This document shows positions 5,579-13,832 of a stretch of 33,408 nt of DNA, one piece after another. The position numbers and the translations under genes are program-made. The notes under the pieces are model-generated. The model searched no databases. It was not told the DNA's origin and was given only the letters and a program-made list of their open reading frames with translations. Positions within the stretch are counted from its first letter, which is position 1, and every line of letters begins with the position of its first letter. This stretch comes from Vibrio sp. 99-8-1 (lineage in GTDB: Bacteria; Pseudomonadota; Gammaproteobacteria; Enterobacterales; Vibrionaceae), in the NCBI RefSeq assembly GCF_013114595.1, contig NZ_VTXE01000044.1, forward strand, positions 1 to 33,408, given 5' to 3'.

Positions 5579-6508
5579 TTATGCATAAAGACTCTCTTCA
5601 TTTTTAGGCCGGGTTTTAAAGCGCAAGTGTAACCACATCCATGCTGGCACATCTCGCATTATCATTTTTTCTATTTCATGATTAACCGTCGTCGCGGCCT
5701 GAATGGGGTTGCGTCTTTCTATTTCACCACTTAAATCATCGCCAATATATAATTTGTATTGGTTGCCTTTTCGTACAGTGACACCAGATATTACCGCGCA
5801 ATGAGACGCATCGATGAGCATGCTTGTACCTGCTGTGGTTGCTGCCTTCTCTACGTCAAAAAAAGGGGCAAATACCGAGTTTCGGTTACCGTAATCGTGA
5901 TCCGGTAAGTACCACAATTCATGCCCTTTCTTTAGCACCTTAATCATCGATTTTATGTCTTTGCGATCAATCATTTTATGACCATTACGTGTACGGCCTC
6001 TATGCTGAATGAACTCATAAACGGGATTAGAGTGAGGACGGTACACGCCATATCCTTTCACGAACTGGCTGAATATCTGTGCTGTCATTTCAAGGTTATA
6101 GTGATGGCTACATAACACCAATACTCCTCTATCAGGCTCTCGCCGACCGAGCAGTTTCTCTTTGCCAATCACTGAACTTATTTTTCTAATTCTCCATTGG
6201 GGCCAGAACCAAGCCATTCCCATTTCAAAAACTGCCATACCTGCATATTCAAAGCTTTTTCTCGCCATGGAGAGACACTCTTCATCAGAGTAGTTGGGAA
6301 AGCATAGCGTTAAGTTTGCTTTCGCTATGTCAAAACGTTTTTTGAAAATGCGCATTGAAACCAAGCCCAATTTGTAGCCCAATGTCTTGATCACAGAAAA
6401 TGGCAATATGTTAACCAGTAAAGCAAGCGCCCCAAACCCCAACCAAATAAGCCAATATTTAGGTAACAGAAATGTCGATTGAAAATGAGGGGATGGCACG
6501 ATTTTCAT
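5579..6508 (-). CDS. LpxL/LpxM-family lipid A late acyltransferase
   Basis: This 309 aa inner-membrane acyltransferase belongs to the lysophospholipid acyltransferase superfamily. Such enzymes transfer an acyl chain from acyl-ACP to the 3-hydroxyacyl groups of Kdo-lipid A. Supporting features are the N-terminal FQSTFLLPKYWLIWLGFG block typical of LpxL/LpxM and a following hydrophobic helix. The HX4(D/E)-type catalytic motif CSHHYNLE and the later motif WYLPDHDYG (compare YxPDHDYG in the family) are also present. Length matches the family (about 305-325 aa). The ATG at 6508 has AGGGA upstream at suitable spacing; the longer frame to 6553 lacks a ribosome site. Which acyl position it modifies, and whether it is LpxL, LpxM or the Vibrio hydroxylauroyl enzyme LpxN, cannot be decided. 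It stands alone. Confidence 0.88.
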   Translation of the reverse strand: MKIVPSPHFQSTFLLPKYWLIWLGFGALALLVNILPFSVIKTLGYKLGLVSMRIFKKRFDIAKANLTLCFPNYSDEECLSMARKSFEYAGMAVFEMGMAWFWPQWRIRKISSVIGKEKLLGRREPDRGVLVLCSHHYNLEMTAQIFSQFVKGYGVYRPHSNPVYEFIQHRGRTRNGHKMIDRKDIKSMIKVLKKGHELWYLPDHDYGNRNSVFAPFFDVEKAATTAGTSMLIDASHCAVISGVTVRKGNQYKLYIGDDLSGEIERRNPIQAATTVNHEIEKMIMRDVPAWMWLHLRFKTRPKNEESLYA

Positions 6509-6661
6509 TAATGTGTCCCTAAATAAATAAACCCTATAACTAATTCTAGACAAGGTTTAGTAAACTTAAGGTTAAATGGGCCGAATGGCCGAGGAGAATT
6601 TAGAAGAGAAAACGTGAAGGAACCTATGTCGTCACTTCCTCATAGTCCTCCCACGAATACG

Positions 6662-6690
6662 AAAAAGGCGATACCATTTCTGATATCGCC
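6662..6690 (-). terminator. Rho-independent terminator of the HAD phosphatase gene
   Basis: On the minus strand GGCGATA (6690-6684) pairs with TATCGCC (6673-6667), followed by five T residues (6666-6662). It lies about 120 nt after the stop of the gene ending at 6810. Confidence 0.8.
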
Positions 6691-6809
6691 TTGATAAGGA
6701 GTTGCATGGATCTGACGCAATTTCTCGCAAGCAGTGGGGCCCCTCAGCACCATGGTCGGATCAAGATGAAAGACCCACGCAACAAACTTTAAAACTTATT
6801 CGCAGAGGA

Positions 6810-7667
6810 TTACTGGCCTAAGCAAGTATCACCAATACGCGCTGGCGCAATCTTGTCTAGAGTCACGTTCAGCTCTTTCCAGTCGCTTGCCATTTTGTCT
6901 GCTTGAGCTTGAGTTAGTACTGCGCCGTTCGCTGCAATACGGTCGTGCTCAACTTTTGTGTAGTGGAAAATAGTCATATCAACAGACTTGTCGTCTTTGT
7001 AGGCTTTTTCCATGTTAACTACGTTTTTCTTGCTGTCGTCAATAAATACGATGCTATCGAACTTCTGGCCTGTTTTGTCCAGTACGAAATCAAGCATAGT
7101 GCCTTTGTTCATACCCGTAGTCATCATGATACCGTTGATGTAAGTCAGGTCTCTCTTCGGCTTAGCTTTATAAACAGGAAGCTCTTCAGAGCCTTTCTCT
7201 TTAAGGGCAGTGGTTGTCATGTCGAAACCGTTGCGGATCATTTCACGCTCGGTTGCTGCACGGTAGTTAGGAGAACGAGATGTCAGAGCAAATACCGTCA
7301 GATCATTGTCCTGCCACGATTTAACTGTAGCGGGTGCATTCTCTTCAATCAGTTTTTGAGGCACTAGCTCATACAAAAGGCCGATAGAGTCCTGGAACAA
7401 ACAGTCAACTTTATCTTCTGCTGCTGGCTTAACATCCAGTTTGCCACGTTGCCATTGATACCAGATGTCGCCACCAAGGTCAGATGTTGAAGTCAAAAGC
7501 GTGTTATCGATATCGATAACAATTAAAGGCTTTTCACCTTTCGCTGTTAGTTCACTGATTTTGCTCGCAACATCTGCAAACTTGTCGGTTTCTTTTACCA
7601 CTACATCAGCAAGTGCATTGCCTGCAAAAGAGAGTGCGCAAAGTGCTGCTATCGCTTTTAACTTCAT
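6810..7667 (-). CDS. Secreted HAD-superfamily phosphatase (DUF2608)
   Basis: This 285 aa protein has a clear Sec signal peptide, MKLKAIAALCALSFAGNALA, cleaved near residue 20. The HAD motifs follow: motif I VIDIDNTLL (nucleophile D52, acid/base D54), motif II ALTSRS, a downstream conserved Lys segment (KPKRDLTYING) and motif IV IVFIDDSKKN. This pattern and length fit the DUF2608 family of periplasmic or exported HAD enzymes, which are presumed Mg-dependent phosphohydrolases of unknown substrate. The Shine-Dalgarno AAGGAAAA precedes the ATG. It is followed by its own terminator at 6662-6690 and appears monocistronic. Confidence 0.88.
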   Translation of the reverse strand: MKLKAIAALCALSFAGNALADVVVKETDKFADVASKISELTAKGEKPLIVIDIDNTLLTSTSDLGGDIWYQWQRGKLDVKPAAEDKVDCLFQDSIGLLYELVPQKLIEENAPATVKSWQDNDLTVFALTSRSPNYRAATEREMIRNGFDMTTTALKEKGSEELPVYKAKPKRDLTYINGIMMTTGMNKGTMLDFVLDKTGQKFDSIVFIDDSKKNVVNMEKAYKDDKSVDMTIFHYTKVEHDRIAANGAVLTQAQADKMASDWKELNVTLDKIAPARIGDTCLGQ

Positions 7668-7747
7668 ATCTTTTCCTTAATTTTTTTATTAGCGGATAAC
7701 GGGTAAGTTACAGCAGTAACTTGGTATCCTTAATTTTTTGTATTGTT

Positions 7748-7759
7748 ATGTTATAACAT
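7748..7759. promoter_or_regulatory. Palindrome ATGTTATAACAT upstream of the HAD phosphatase
   Basis: A perfect 12-bp palindrome lies about 80 nt upstream of the start codon at 7667, in the expected promoter area of the minus-strand gene. It could be an operator, but the regulator is unknown and the AT-rich context makes chance possible. Confidence 0.3.
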
Positions 7760-7949
7760 TTCTAACAACGCAATATTTAATCACGAGATCTAATAAGTAA
7801 ATATGATCTGTTTCACATATGAATGGTTTTTCTCTCTTTTGTCCTTCGATTAATCCAGAGAGTCAGCACGCAAACCATTAATCAACAATATTGGTTACTG
7901 CAGTTAAAGAGCAGCAGCGCATTGAATTACAACAAATAATCTGAAGGTT

Positions 7950-8047
7950 TTATGTTTTGTGCCGTTGCCAAGAAGATAGAAACGTTCAACGGGTACAGTT
8001 CATTTGGTAAAAAGATCATGATGATCCAAATGCTTAATGAGCTGTAC
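7950..8047 (+). repeat. Decayed copy of the structured-RNA element (solo 55-nt palindrome plus ORF remnant)
   Basis: The 55-nt palindrome is present at 7993-8047 (GTACAG at 7993-7998, CTGTAC at 8042-8047, GATCATGATGATCC inside). Its arm carries TTCATT opposite AATGAG where other copies have TTGTTT, with pairing kept. Just upstream, TGTGCCGTTGCC (about 7958-7969) matches the coding sequence for the LCAVA region of the small protein, so this is a deletion derivative rather than an independent repeat. The rest of this 460-bp intergenic region (7668-8130) shows nothing else I can identify. Confidence 0.7.
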
Positions 8048-8094
8048 GTATAAAGTGTTCATTGATGTGATATTTGGGCAACTGTCCCTATGTA

Positions 8095-8129
8095 TGAGAA
8101 CAAGAAAGCGCCCAATTTGGCCGTTCTCA
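8095..8129 (-). terminator. Possible terminator hairpin after the 156 aa ORF
   Basis: TGAGAAC (8095-8101) and GTTCTCA (8123-8129) form a 7-bp stem just beyond the stop at 8131. Inside it GGCC/GGGC segments can pair, followed on the minus strand by a TTTCTT stretch. The T-run is poor, so this is tentative. Confidence 0.35.
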
Positions 8130-8130
8130 A

Positions 8131-8601
8131 TTAAGCAGAAACATCGTTAATAATATTGACCCATCGTTTAGCGTCTAGCGAATCACTCGCCAAGCTAAAG
8201 ATGCCTCGCAGAGAGCCTTTATGTTGTTCGCTATCTCTTTCTATCTGAACAACAACGTCATCTATCTGCTCAGAGCTGCCGTTTTCTAAACTAAAATTCT
8301 TACTGAGTTTGCCGTTTGCTGTCTGTTTAACAAGGCTTTTTATTAACTTAGTGAATGTCGTTTCGGCTTCTGCCAAGTATTTTTTGTCTACAATGGAGGT
8401 AGTGACCAACAGAGCCTTTGCTTGCGTATTTTGACAGTAGATGTAATAAGCGTACTGATTAGCGTTGTTGATGTTATTTGGGTCTACCTGACAGATGTTA
8501 CTTAAATATACTTTTCCTTTTTGAGTACCAATTCTGCTAAGTGTCGGTTTTAATCCAAACTCTGAAAGGTACTGCGTTGTTCCTTCTATACTCCACGCCA
8601 T
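8131..8601 (-). CDS. Hypothetical protein (156 aa)
   Basis: This soluble protein, without signal peptide or membrane segment, begins MAWSIEGTTQYLSEFGLKP. An N-terminal half with mixed beta character (GKVYLSNICQV, YAYYIYCQN, KALLVTTSIV) is followed by a helical, charged middle (AETTFTKLIKSLVKQ) and an acidic stretch (DDVVVQIERDSEQH). I recognise no domain. It is preceded by a weak AGAGAAG ribosome site 9 nt or more upstream of the ATG. It stands between a decayed repeat copy and the YfeK-like gene, on the same strand as its neighbours. Codon usage and uninterrupted length support a real gene; function is unknown. Confidence 0.65.
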   Translation of the reverse strand: MAWSIEGTTQYLSEFGLKPTLSRIGTQKGKVYLSNICQVDPNNINNANQYAYYIYCQNTQAKALLVTTSIVDKKYLAEAETTFTKLIKSLVKQTANGKLSKNFSLENGSSEQIDDVVVQIERDSEQHKGSLRGIFSLASDSLDAKRWVNIINDVSA

Positions 8602-8787
8602 AAACTGTCTTCTCTGTATGTATGATAAAAATGTGATCTCATCATATTCTACGAGTTGTTTATACGGTGAAATTTAAACAATGACATCTCAAATTTGAAA
8701 GCTCTCTTCTTTGTAAGCCATTTACCACTCTTAAAGATTCTCTATGTGGATGTTCATTATATGGCATCACTGATTAACGCGTTGCTA

Positions 8788-9144
8788 TTACTGCTTTGCC
8801 CGAAACTTTATCAGCTCATTTTTCAGCCACTGCTCACTGTTTATCGGCGAGTCTCCATTGCAGTGTACTTGGTAGTGATGCCCACTCAACATACTTTTGG
8901 TGGCGGAATACGCGATGAAGTCTTCCGCAGATTCAATGTCGTCCGCGTAATAATCCGCTTTCTTTTTTATATGTTCAGCTGCTTCAACGCCATTATGCAA
9001 AGTGCCATTTCTTTCGTATTGACACTCTGTCGACTCAACAAAGGACAACAGGTGGTCGATCTCTTCTTGAGGAGAGGAATATGCAATAGGCGCAAATAGT
9101 ATCAAGCTTGTCATTAACCCATTCAATAACCCTGTTCGCTTCAT
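8788..9144 (-). CDS. YfeK/DUF5329-family periplasmic protein
   Basis: This 118 aa exported protein has an N-terminal signal peptide (MKRTGLLNGLMTSLILFAPIAYS) followed by a mature part of about 95 residues. The pattern EIDHLLSFVESTECQYERNG, then AAEHIKKKADYY, AEDFIAYSATKSMLSG and YQVHC is the signature of the YfeK-like DUF5329 family. The two cysteines (TEC and VHC) are the expected conserved pair and may form a disulfide. No biochemical role is established for the family. The strong Shine-Dalgarno GAGGAGGG lies a few nt before ATG 9144. Confidence 0.82.
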   Translation of the reverse strand: MKRTGLLNGLMTSLILFAPIAYSSPQEEIDHLLSFVESTECQYERNGTLHNGVEAAEHIKKKADYYADDIESAEDFIAYSATKSMLSGHHYQVHCNGDSPINSEQWLKNELIKFRAKQ

Positions 9145-9286
9145 AACGCCCTCCTCTTTATGACGTAAACTAATTTAATAAAATCCATTTATTAGCGTTT
9201 ATAAATGGCCTTTTCCAACATAGAAAAAAGCTGGGTAAACTCTTGTTTAATGGTGTCGCTTTTCCACTCAGATGCGTGAAATGGGT

Positions 9287-9298
9287 GGTGTGTGTCCC
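9287..9298 (-). repeat. REP-like GGTGTGTGTCCC motif
   Basis: This single copy of the GGACACACACC-type motif (minus orientation) lies between the GNAT and YfeK-like genes. It is followed by a short direct repeat of TTATTACTTATCCCG/TTATTCCTTACCC type. Confidence 0.6.
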
Positions 9299-9345
9299 GT
9301 TATTACTTATCCCGTTATTCCTTACCCACCGTCACCTTATATTAG

Positions 9346-10002
9346 TTAACTTATTTGAAATGAAAAGATCATCCCATTCTCTGTCGGGCTTTTTTTCTTG
9401 TAGTGAGTATAGGAACTAAAACGCTTATACAGTGAAAATCCATAACGAGAGTAGAAGCGGTAATTGCAATCTTCGTCTGTCCAGAGAAAAATACTCTTCA
9501 GATTATTACGTTTGCAGAATTCCATGTAGCGATCCATAAGCTCTGTTCCTAGCTTTTTACCTCTCAGCTCCGGACTGACAATAAACAGGTTAATCTCCCC
9601 CCCAAAAAGGCAAGCGTCTACTTCTCCTAGGGCGTCATTCATTGTAAATCGGCTAAGTTCTTTTTTGGCGACCTCTTTATCGCCAAAATGTCCTTGCTGA
9701 ATTTTTTTGTTCTTCCATTTGTTCGTTTGAATATCTCTTCTTGCGAACTTAAGTTCATCAAGATAGGAGATCTCTTCTTTACTACCAAACAACAGGCCTT
9801 TTACCTGATCTTTGCTGTCTAGGATGAGATCAAAATGTTGATTCCAGTTTAAACAGGTTTTCAAGTAATACTCGTAGATGATTCTGTCACAAGGCACATC
9901 CACAAAATTTGAGTGGAAGTCCCAAGTGGACATAATTAGCTCTACACAGCTGTCAAAGTACTTTTCAGCGTAGGTGTCGAATCTTAGTTTTCTCGTTGGC
10001 AT
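9346..10002 (-). CDS. GNAT-family N-acetyltransferase
   Basis: This 218 aa cytoplasmic protein has a C-terminal GNAT fold. It shows the acetyl-CoA pyrophosphate-binding segment LFIVSPELRGKKLGTELMDRYMEFC (compare V-x-x-x-x-R-G-x-G-x-G/A) and the later YRFYSRYGF motif typical of the family. A 70-residue charged insertion around KWKNKKIQQGHFGDKEVAKKE separates the first strands from the binding motif, longer than in minimal GNATs. The acceptor (amine, protein or antibiotic) cannot be told. It follows the FAD enzyme by 40 nt on the same strand and may be the last gene of the regulator-kinase-oxidase operon. GAGGG is present only 3-4 nt before the ATG, close for a ribosome site. Confidence 0.8.
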   Translation of the reverse strand: MPTRKLRFDTYAEKYFDSCVELIMSTWDFHSNFVDVPCDRIIYEYYLKTCLNWNQHFDLILDSKDQVKGLLFGSKEEISYLDELKFARRDIQTNKWKNKKIQQGHFGDKEVAKKELSRFTMNDALGEVDACLFGGEINLFIVSPELRGKKLGTELMDRYMEFCKRNNLKSIFLWTDEDCNYRFYSRYGFSLYKRFSSYTHYKKKSPTENGMIFSFQIS

Positions 10003-10041
10003 ATACCCTCACAATATTTCGATAAATTAGTATGGAAATAA

Positions 10042-11451
10042 TTACTCTTCTTCTGCTTGTTGTACCGCTTGATAGCCGGACTCAAATGCTGCATCAAAGG
10101 TGGGGTAAGCCATATAATCACCGGCGAGGTAGACACCGATTAAGCTTGATTTTAGTTTATGTAAACGGGTGAAATACCCTTTGTTAAACACAGGATAGGC
10201 ATGGTAAAAACGCTTAATGTCATAACCTGTAACTCTGTTTTTCACATCAGGTACGATGCGGCTTACCTCATCAAAAACGATATTCATTATCTCTGCATCG
10301 CTGTTTTGAAGCAGTGTTTTATCAGATATGCCTTTAGGGGCTAGATATGCACTGGCAATGTACTCTTTTACGTTTTTAAGTTCTGGGGTGAAATGTCTTT
10401 CCACCCAGGTTGCATCGTACAAGTCTGTGACTTTATCACCATCTAAAATAGCCAGATCAAAAGAGTGATTAAAAATTGGCGTTTTGGAAAAAAGCGCGAC
10501 CGTGGCGTACTGAGCATACTCGACTTGCTCTAGTATGTTTCGTTGCTCTTGAGTTAATACTGCTTTGGCAATGTACGAAGCAACAGGTGCTGGAGTTGCG
10601 ATAATAACTTTATCCGCCATTAGCGAGCGCTTTTTGCCATCAGAAACAAAATCTACTTGGTATCCATTGCCACTCTTGGTGACCTTGTTTACAGCAGATC
10701 CGTAGCGAACGCGCTGATCAAGATACGTTGCCACACTTGTTGCGATGCTCGCAATTCCTGTTGGTACCGTCCAAGACTCGGAATGTTCATCCGCCGTCAT
10801 CAGCTCTGATACTTTCTTGGCGTCACCATAGTCAAAATAGGCTTCGGGAACAAAACTTAACGCCGAGATATCCGTTAAGTTAGCACCAAAAAGGCCACGA
10901 GCCATTACTTCATATCTCTGCTGGATAAACGGGTGAACTTGGTTCTCTTCTAACCACTGTTTCGCTGTGATGCCATCAAGCTTTTTCAGTTGCTTATAAG
11001 ACATCCCCTCTGCGCTGTTTAATAGATCAATAAAGTTCTGAAACTCCTGCTCGCCTGATTGCTCAACCGTTAAACCTGCCAACTTGGTTTCACCAACATA
11101 CATTTTGCCCTGATAGAAGCTGGCATCCATGGGAGAAGGGATCTCCACAACAGGAATGTTTAACTGGTCAATCACACGCGCTAAGTACCCATCGGGCTCC
11201 CCTAGGTACTCTGTTCCCTTAGCATAGTGAAAACGGCCATGGACACCATTCTCGGCAATTCCACCAGCCCGTTCTTCCTTCTCTAAAACAATATAATCTC
11301 TATCTAATTCATCTAATCTGTAGGCTGCAGACAGGCCTGCTGCACCCGCGCCAATAACGACGTACTCATAATGGTTTTCTTCTGCAATGACGCTACTGGT
11401 TAGTAATGTGGCGACCAAAGCTGCGCTGGTGACTATAATGGGAGTTTTCAT
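10042..11451 (-). CDS. Exported FAD-dependent amine oxidase-like oxidoreductase
   Basis: This 469 aa protein has an N-terminal signal sequence (MKTPIIVTSAALVATLLTSSVIAEE). A dinucleotide-binding Rossmann motif follows (YVVIGAGAAGLSAAYRL) with the ribose-binding Glu further on (YIVLEKEERAGG). The C-terminal FAD motif GVYLAGDYMAYPTFDAAFESG is characteristic of the flavin amine oxidase/protoporphyrinogen oxidase superfamily. It is therefore probably an exported or periplasmic flavoenzyme oxidising an amine or related substrate; the substrate is unknown. Export with a Sec-like rather than a twin-arginine signal is unusual for a flavoprotein, though the sequence could instead be a membrane anchor. 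It lies 84 nt downstream of a histidine kinase gene and 40 nt upstream of a GNAT gene, suggesting that the two-component system controls it. Confidence 0.82.
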   Translation of the reverse strand: MKTPIIVTSAALVATLLTSSVIAEENHYEYVVIGAGAAGLSAAYRLDELDRDYIVLEKEERAGGIAENGVHGRFHYAKGTEYLGEPDGYLARVIDQLNIPVVEIPSPMDASFYQGKMYVGETKLAGLTVEQSGEQEFQNFIDLLNSAEGMSYKQLKKLDGITAKQWLEENQVHPFIQQRYEVMARGLFGANLTDISALSFVPEAYFDYGDAKKVSELMTADEHSESWTVPTGIASIATSVATYLDQRVRYGSAVNKVTKSGNGYQVDFVSDGKKRSLMADKVIIATPAPVASYIAKAVLTQEQRNILEQVEYAQYATVALFSKTPIFNHSFDLAILDGDKVTDLYDATWVERHFTPELKNVKEYIASAYLAPKGISDKTLLQNSDAEIMNIVFDEVSRIVPDVKNRVTGYDIKRFYHAYPVFNKGYFTRLHKLKSSLIGVYLAGDYMAYPTFDAAFESGYQAVQQAEEE

Positions 11452-11534
11452 AAATACCTTATTACATAAATCACGTTGTTGTGAGCTAGATAAGCAATAA
11501 AGGTAATGGTATATGAGGCGCAGTTATCAATCGG

Positions 11535-12797
11535 TTACCGGGGCTTAAAGCACACACTAGCAACGACTTTTTTGCTTTGGTATTCGTTAGTGAACGTAAA
11601 CCCTCTGGCTGTGCATATTTTTCTTACCAGATACAAGCCATAACCGTATGACTCTTCATCACTGGTCTGCTCATCGTTTTCAAACGGATTTTCCACGGTT
11701 ACCATGCCATCTTGTAAACGAATGATTATCTCTCCATCAGCGCTGTATTGCAGAGCGTTGCGAATAAGATTCACCAGCACAAGATAGACTGCACCGTAAT
11801 TATCAACAATTTCGTACTCAGGTTCGAGACTGCACCTAACCGATAGCGCGGTATCCCTCCCCACAACCAGATAGTCATTGTCTGTTACCACATTATGTAT
11901 AAGGCGAGATAAGTCCATTTGAGTATTACTGAGAGGCTGGTTGTTCTTGCGTGACAACCACAGTAGTGTCTTTGCGAGGTAATCCATATTCTTAATGGCG
12001 TAGGATATTCTTTGATTGATTTTCTCGACCTTATTATTGACACCCAGCCTTTCCAGTAGCTCCACACTGGAGGAGATAATGGCGATAGGCGTTCTTAGCT
12101 CATGACTCATGGTACTAAGAAACAGTTCCTCCTTTTCCACTAACTCTTTCTGCTTCTCCAGACTCTGTTTGTAGTTCTGCACGATGGCAACAAGTTCCCG
12201 GTACTTAATTCGTTGATAAGGGATATCTTGTGACGGTTCAGATAGCCAGTTAGACAGGGCGCGAATCGGGCTCAATAACATGTAATAGAACAGCAAGAAG
12301 AGAAAGAGAAAACTGATAATGAGTACTGAACCCGCAACCAACATGGTCATTGAACTCTCATACCAGAGGGACTGTTCATATTGCATCTTTTCTTCTACAT
12401 CTTGTCGATATTCAGAAACAATATACAAATAGCCTTGAGCCTCTTTTAAGCGATAAATCAACGCGTAAACATAAACTTGTTCGTTTTCTAAATTAGTTAG
12501 CTCTTGTTCGTACAACGCCATAGTACCCATCGTATTCCATTGGAATCCTTGACGAATGTAGGACGGCAGTTGGTTTATATCTCGGTAGGCGGCTATCAAT
12601 CCCCCATCAGCAATGGCAGCCAGATCTTTATTTACCGAATTCTCCTCTATAAATAACCCATGATAAATCATCATGTTTTTGGTATCTGTGTGTACGTTTG
12701 TCTTTAGAAGCAGAATACCTAGCAGACAAAGAAAGAACACAAGCCCAAGGAGAGCGATAACTAAGAAAAGAACGATTCTCCTACGAAGGCTAGGCAT
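11535..12797 (-). CDS. Sensor histidine kinase
   Basis: This 420 aa membrane kinase has TM1 at residues 8-32, a periplasmic sensor region of about 120 residues and TM2 at about 151-177. The cytoplasmic transmitter follows, with H-box STMSHELRTP (phospho-acceptor H232), N-box LIRNALQYS and G-box GYGLYLVRKIC. The linker after TM2 (LSPIRALSNWL) resembles a HAMP start but a full HAMP domain is not clear. The sensor region has no domain I recognise. The gene overlaps the response regulator by 8 nt (ATGCCTAG shared), so the two are translationally coupled. The gene 84 nt downstream encodes an exported flavin oxidoreductase, a plausible target or signal source. Confidence 0.92.
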   Translation of the reverse strand: MPSLRRRIVLFLVIALLGLVFFLCLLGILLLKTNVHTDTKNMMIYHGLFIEENSVNKDLAAIADGGLIAAYRDINQLPSYIRQGFQWNTMGTMALYEQELTNLENEQVYVYALIYRLKEAQGYLYIVSEYRQDVEEKMQYEQSLWYESSMTMLVAGSVLIISFLFLFLLFYYMLLSPIRALSNWLSEPSQDIPYQRIKYRELVAIVQNYKQSLEKQKELVEKEELFLSTMSHELRTPIAIISSSVELLERLGVNNKVEKINQRISYAIKNMDYLAKTLLWLSRKNNQPLSNTQMDLSRLIHNVVTDNDYLVVGRDTALSVRCSLEPEYEIVDNYGAVYLVLVNLIRNALQYSADGEIIIRLQDGMVTVENPFENDEQTSDEESYGYGLYLVRKICTARGFTFTNEYQSKKVVASVCFKPR

Positions 12798-13464
12798 TTT
12801 GTTGCTCTCTCAGGACAAAGCCTACTTTGGGGATACTATGAATTAACGAAGAGGAAAACGGTTTGTCGATGGTTTGTCTTAACTTATGGATCTGAACTTT
12901 TAAGTTATTATTGCTGATCTCTTCGCCCCAAACCTCTTGCTCTAATGTTTCTTTGCTCACAATATTTGGGCTGTGCTTTGCAAGGATTTGCAGCAACTTC
13001 CAGCTAAGAGGGGACAAGTTGAGTTCTATAGAACTGCGATGTGCCGTGTGCGACTCAATGTTTATTCTCAGGTCACCAACATCAATCACTTTGCAAGTTT
13101 TGCTCATACCTCTACTTGCGAGTGCCTTTAACCTTGCACTTAATTCAGCCATCGCAAAAGGCTTGGTTACATAGTCATCTGTCCCCACTCGAAAGCCTTC
13201 AAGTTTGTCATCTAATGAGTCCTTGGCTGTCATCATTAACACAGGGGTATCAATCGCTTTTTCTCTCAATTTTTGACATACAGAAAACCCGTTTAACTTA
13301 GGGAGCTTTATATCCAGCACTATGATGTCATAGCTATTTTTTGTCGCTAGGTTATAGCCTGTAAGACCGTTATAGGCAAAATCGCACTCAATACCATCGA
13401 GCATAAGGTAATCACTCAAAGCAGATGCCAGAACTTTGTCATCCTCAATCAATAAAACAAGCAT
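12790..13464 (-). CDS. OmpR-family response regulator
   Basis: This 224 aa DNA-binding regulator has a receiver domain with acidic pocket EDD (residues 7-9), phospho-acceptor D51 (VLDIKLPKLNG), T/S in MMTAKD and K in VTKPF. The C-terminal winged-helix domain contains LSPLSWKLLQILA and the recognition region NNLKVQIHKLRQTIDKP. It is closest in style to the QseB/PmrA group. Start chosen at ATG 13464 (MLVLLIEDD), which has GGGA upstream; the longer frame from 13479 would add five residues before the first beta strand. It is first in the probable operon regulator-kinase-oxidase-GNAT. Confidence 0.92.
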   Translation of the reverse strand: MLVLLIEDDKVLASALSDYLMLDGIECDFAYNGLTGYNLATKNSYDIIVLDIKLPKLNGFSVCQKLREKAIDTPVLMMTAKDSLDDKLEGFRVGTDDYVTKPFAMAELSARLKALASRGMSKTCKVIDVGDLRINIESHTAHRSSIELNLSPLSWKLLQILAKHSPNIVSKETLEQEVWGEEISNNNLKVQIHKLRQTIDKPFSSSLIHSIPKVGFVLREQQNA

Positions 13465-13645
13465 AGAGTCCCATCTCAAACTATCTAGGTTACAAACCTT
13501 AGTATATCAAACCGTCAGTTACTAAACGGTTAGTAAGCTGCTCTTGGTTTCTGGTTATACCTTTATATCAACCATTTGAGTATAGAAAACCGGATGGGTA
13601 TGGCAAAACAATAAATTAGAACACGACTCGTTGATAATTTTCTCT

Positions 13646-13700
13646 GTGCAGTTTATTTAGACAAAAGATCATGGTGATCCAAATGCTAAATGAGCTGTAC
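13646..13700 (+). repeat. Solo 55-nt terminal palindrome of the structured-RNA element
   Basis: GTGCAGTTTATTTAG (13646-13660) pairs fully, with wobbles, to CTAAATGAGCTGTAC (13686-13700), with AGATCATGGTGATCC inside. The preceding TTTTCTCTGTGC matches the small ORF coding sequence (ATTCTCTGTGC...), so this is an internal-deletion derivative. It is followed after about 16 nt by two GGTGTGTGTCC motifs. Confidence 0.7.
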
Positions 13701-13714
13701 ATAAGAGATATTTT

Positions 13715-13765
13715 TTGGTGTGTGTCCTTTAATTTTGGTGTGTAATTTTGGTGTGTGTCCTTAAA
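13715..13765 (-). repeat. Paired REP-like GGTGTGTGTCC motifs
   Basis: TTGGTGTGTGTCCTTTAA (from 13715), a partial TTGGTGTGTAA, and GGTGTGTGTCCTTAAAGG (13750-13767) lie in tandem, each preceded by AATTTT or TTTTT. On the minus strand they read GGACACACACC, as at the left ends of element copies 1 and 2. The whole 13465-13832 gap holds these repeats plus the solo palindrome; no gene is seen. Confidence 0.65.
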
Positions 13766-13832
13766 GGTTTAGGACGTTTAGAATTGAAATAATGCGGTGC
13801 AAACAAGCTAATGAGGTGAAGTATTAACTTGC

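Noticed and set aside
6510..6520. AGGGACACATTA before the LpxL-like start resembles the REP-like motif
   Set aside because: Only the first part matches, and it is better explained as the ribosome-binding site of the acyltransferase gene.
8695..9099. 134 aa plus-strand frame opposite the YfeK-like gene
   Set aside because: It overlaps a gene with a recognisable family, signal peptide and strong Shine-Dalgarno on the other strand.
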